DNA from: Azoarcus sp.
Lineage (GTDB): Bacteria > Pseudomonadota > Gammaproteobacteria > Burkholderiales > Rhodocyclaceae
Length of the DNA stretch: 5,893 bases
Assembly: GCA_031285365.1 (NCBI GenBank)
Contig: JAITWP010000156.1
Span: 1-5,893, forward strand
Reading direction: 5' to 3'
The notes beneath the pieces were generated by a model. That model did not search any database. It was not told the DNA's origin and was given only the letters and a program-made list of their open reading frames with translations. Positions 3,476-5,893 of this stretch are shown in pieces (position 1 is the first letter of the stretch; each line of letters begins with the position of its first letter). The position numbers were made by a program, and so were the translations under genes.

Positions 3476-5893
3476 ATGAACAAGACCCTCTACCGTGTGA
3501 TCTTCAACAAGAATCGCGGTCAGATGATGGTGGTCTCGGAGTTGGAGAAGAGTGAAGGCAAGAGCGCGGGTGAAGCGCGTTGCGTGACGACCCCTCCCCC
3601 GTTTTGGACAGGGCTACGCGTACTATCCTTCTCGGTGATGCTCAGCCTGGGCAGTGCGTTGATCGTACCGAGCGCGGCCTTTGCACAAGGCATCCACGCC
3701 GACCCGAACGCCCCCGCAAATCAACAACCCACGGTCACACAAACGAGTAACGGCATCCCACAAGTGAACATCACCACGCCCAGCGCCAAGGGTGTGTCGA
3801 TGAACCAATACAACCAGTTCGACGTAGCCGAACGCGGCGCGATCCTGAACAACGCCTCCCGTGACGCCCAAACCCAACTGGCGGGCTGGGTACAGGCCAA
3901 CCCGAACCTTTCCGGGGGCGAAGCGCGGATCATCGTCAATCAAGTGAACAGTTCCGACCCGAGCCAGTTGAGAGGCTACATCGAAGTAGCGGGCCGCCGA
4001 GCGGAAGTCATCATCGCCAACCCCTCGGGGATTCTGGTCAATGGCGCAGGCTTCATCAACGCCTCCCATGTGACGCTCACCACCGGCCAGCCCCTGCTTG
4101 CCGAGGGAGAACTCAAAGCCTACCAAGTACGAAATGGCACCATCGTCATCGAAGGCAAAGGGCTTGACACAACGGATGCCGACTACACCCGGATCCTTGC
4201 CAAAGCGGCCGAAATCAACGCCGGCATCTGGGCCAAAGACCTCAAAATCGTCGCAGGCTCCAACAACATAGACGCCCAGGGCACCGTCACCCCGATTACC
4301 GACGAAACCCAGCAAAAACCCCAAGTGTCCATCGACACGAGCGAACTGGGGGGCATGTACGCGGGCAAGATCACGCTGGTGAGCACCGACAAGGGCGTAG
4401 GCGTGAACAACGCCGGCCAGATTGGTGCCTTTGTGGGCGAAGTATCGATCACGGCCGATGGGCGTCTGTCCAACAGCGGAAACATCTCGGCCAACACGAA
4501 CGTACATGCAGATACCAACGGCGGCATCGCCAACAGCGGCACGATCTACGCGAAGGGCAACACCCGGTTGGGCACGCGCGGCAACGTTGGCAACACCGGA
4601 ACCATCGCGGCGCAGGGCAATACGTCCATTGTCGGCAGCAGCGTAACCAGCGATGCCAACTCGGTCATCGCAGCGGGCGTACTGGGTAATGGAACCCTGG
4701 GCGGCAGCGGCGACGTGCAGGTGAGTGCCACGGGACTGCTCACGGCCCTGGGACAAAACCTCGCCGGCGGCATCCTTTCACTGACAGGGGCCAGCGTCAA
4801 CGTATCGGGCAGCCGGACAACAGCCAACAATCTGTCGATCAACGCAGACAATGTAGATGCCAGCCGCGCCACCCTCGTCAGTGATGGCGAACTACAACTG
4901 ACGGCGCAAACGGCCAGATTCGACCACGGACAAACCGCCGCCAATCGACTGCGGATCAATGTCGGCACGCTGTATAACCGCAACGGCCTGTTGCTGCAAA
5001 CCGGCACGGGCATGGGCATAGTGCGCGTCACCACGCGCCTTGACAACACCGGCGGCACCCTGTCCAGCGACGGCAGCATGGACATCACCGCTGGCGAGCT
5101 GATCAACCTCGGCGGCACCCTCTCAGCGGGCAAAGCACTGCACATACAAAGCTCGGATACGCTCGATAATGCGCGCGGCACGTTCTCGGCATATGACAAC
5201 CTCACCATGCAGACAGACCGCCTGACGAACGATGCCGGTACCTTGCAGGCGGGCGGCATCCTCACCCTCACCAGCGCCAACCTGACGGGCAGCGGGAAAA
5301 TCATTTCGCTGGGCGACATGAACCTGTCCTTCACGGGCGATTTCACCCACACCGGAGAAATGCTGGCCAACGGCAACGTCACGCTGCAAACTGCATCCCT
5401 GTTGACCAACAAAGGGGAACTGACGGCAGGCGGCAGACTGGCCGTGAGCGCCGAACATCTCGACAACACCGTCGAGGGCCGGATCAGCGCCTTTATCACC
5501 GATATTACCGTGGCCGACACATTGACCAACCGTGGTCTGATTGACGGAGCTTTTACCCGCATAAATGCCGACACAATCAACAACCTGGGAACCGGGCGCA
5601 TTTATGGCGACTACCTCGCCTTGCGGGCTGACACGCTTAACAACGATGCAGAGAACGGCACGGCGGCGACCATTGCCGCACGCACGCGGCTGGACATCGG
5701 CGCACAGACCCTTACCAACCGTGATCGCGCGCTGATCTTCAGTGCCGGGGACATGTCCATCGGCGGCGCGCTCGATGCCAATTACCGTGCGACGGGCTCA
5801 GCCGGGACGGTCAACAACAACAGCGGCTGGATCGATGTGCTGGGCAATCTCCTGCTCTTGACCAACCAACTCAACAACACCAACGAGCACTTC
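3476..5893 (+). CDS. Filamentous haemagglutinin/CdiA-like TpsA exoprotein, 3' partial
   Basis: The first 806 residues of a large secreted protein are visible and the frame is open at the window end. Residues 1-31 are an ESPR: MNKTLYRVIFNKNRGQMMVV followed by SELEKSEGKSA. A hydrophobic core follows and ends AFA70|QG, giving a 70-residue extended signal peptide for slow Sec export. The TPS/haemagglutination-activity domain begins near residue 71: NGIPQVNITTPS from 92, NQYNQFDV at 110-117, NPNL at 142-145, NPSGI at 182-186, FIN at 193-195 and LGGMYAGKI near 291-299. This domain binds the POTRA region of an outer-membrane TpsB pore. After it come beta-helix repeats of about 20 residues (see the repeat features). 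The N-terminus recalls Neisseria HrpA/TpsA system 1 and FhaB/BcpA proteins, which are adhesins or contact-dependent inhibition toxins depending on the C-terminus. That end is not visible, so fhaB, cdiA, hrpA and bcpA cannot be told apart. No TpsB gene lies upstream. No frameshift is seen. Confidence 0.96.
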   Translation, partial: MNKTLYRVIFNKNRGQMMVVSELEKSEGKSAGEARCVTTPPPFWTGLRVLSFSVMLSLGSALIVPSAAFAQGIHADPNAPANQQPTVTQTSNGIPQVNITTPSAKGVSMNQYNQFDVAERGAILNNASRDAQTQLAGWVQANPNLSGGEARIIVNQVNSSDPSQLRGYIEVAGRRAEVIIANPSGILVNGAGFINASHVTLTTGQPLLAEGELKAYQVRNGTIVIEGKGLDTTDADYTRILAKAAEINAGIWAKDLKIVAGSNNIDAQGTVTPITDETQQKPQVSIDTSELGGMYAGKITLVSTDKGVGVNNAGQIGAFVGEVSITADGRLSNSGNISANTNVHADTNGGIANSGTIYAKGNTRLGTRGNVGNTGTIAAQGNTSIVGSSVTSDANSVIAAGVLGNGTLGGSGDVQVSATGLLTALGQNLAGGILSLTGASVNVSGSRTTANNLSINADNVDASRATLVSDGELQLTAQTARFDHGQTAANRLRINVGTLYNRNGLLLQTGTGMGIVRVTTRLDNTGGTLSSDGSMDITAGELINLGGTLSAGKALHIQSSDTLDNARGTFSAYDNLTMQTDRLTNDAGTLQAGGILTLTSANLTGSGKIISLGDMNLSFTGDFTHTGEMLANGNVTLQTASLLTNKGELTAGGRLAVSAEHLDNTVEGRISAFITDITVADTLTNRGLIDGAFTRINADTINNLGTGRIYGDYLALRADTLNNDAENGTAATIAARTRLDIGAQTLTNRDRALIFSAGDMSIGGALDANYRATGSAGTVNNNSGWIDVLGNLLLLTNQLNNTNEHF
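4406..4620 (+). repeat. First group of FHA beta-helix repeats (protein level)
   Basis: Four successive rungs carry N-[AST]-G-x-I-x-A, with the key Asn at residues 312, 333, 353 and 373, so the spacing is 21, 20 and 20 residues. Each is followed by a short hydrophilic strand such as GNVHA or GNTRL-like sequence. This is the repeat length of right-handed beta-helices in FHA and CdiA. The DNA has diverged between copies, so this is not a recent duplication. Confidence 0.8.
5039..5893 (+). repeat. Second group of FHA beta-helix repeats (protein level), continuing past the window
   Basis: From residue 522 the protein runs as repeats of roughly 18-25 residues, each starting L-[TD]-N or I-N and followed by G-T-[LF]-x-A-G and an alternating hydrophobic strand. 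The first Asn positions are 524, 544, 565 and 585, spaced 20, 21 and 20. Later units begin at LTNKGELTAGG, LDNTVEGRIS, LTNRGLIDG, INNLGTGRIYG, LNNDAENG and LTNRDRALIF. About thirteen units are visible. The pattern is that of Fil_haemagg repeats, which build the long extracellular shaft. Confidence 0.85.

Noticed and set aside
3623..4756. 377-residue open frame on the minus strand opposite the exoprotein
   Set aside because: It is an antisense shadow. The plus-strand frame has the ESPR, signal peptide and TPS motifs, and the repetitive GC-biased codons leave the complement free of stops. The minus product is Gly/Val/Asp-rich with no recognisable motif.
4546..5601. 351-residue open frame on the minus strand
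   Set aside because: It lies opposite the FHA repeats and is rich in Ser, Pro, Val and Arg, as expected from reading those repeat codons backwards. It has no ribosome binding site or domain.

Overview
This window looks like a piece of a betaproteobacterial chromosome. It runs from the end of a housekeeping purine operon into an accessory two-partner-secretion adhesin/toxin gene. The order dedD(SPOR)-cvpA-purF is the conserved proteobacterial arrangement. The large exoprotein at the right end has an ESPR-type extended signal peptide and a TPS domain that resembles, from memory, the Neisseria HrpA/TpsA and Bordetella/Burkholderia FhaB types. I cannot name the genus; Burkholderiales or Neisseriales would both fit. 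All genes I accept lie on the + strand.

Left part (1-2710): the 3' end of a DedD-like SPOR-domain cell-division protein whose start and membrane anchor lie before the window, then cvpA (four-helix membrane protein) and purF (amidophosphoribosyltransferase, first step of purine synthesis). Gaps are 31 and 11 bases, and the purF Shine-Dalgarno sequence overlaps the cvpA stop codon, so these are very probably one transcription unit.

Middle (2711-3475): an AT-rich spacer with small dyads, then a short reading frame that reads as the decayed C-terminal half of an AhpC/TSA-type thioredoxin-fold protein. Inside that remnant sits a strong terminator-shaped hairpin followed by six T. Next comes an unrecognised 103-residue membrane protein with a good ribosome binding site, then a 63-base gap with no promoter I would defend.

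Right part (3476-5893): the first 806 codons of a large filamentous-haemagglutinin/CdiA-like TpsA exoprotein, open to the window end. It shows an ESPR signal peptide, a TPS domain with NPNL and NPSGI motifs, and then many beta-helix repeats of about 20 residues. No outer-membrane TpsB transporter is encoded upstream, so it should lie downstream or elsewhere. The C-terminal region, which would show whether this is a plain adhesin or a contact-dependent inhibition toxin with an immunity gene, is outside the window. I see no tRNA, rRNA, CRISPR array, IS element or riboswitch.
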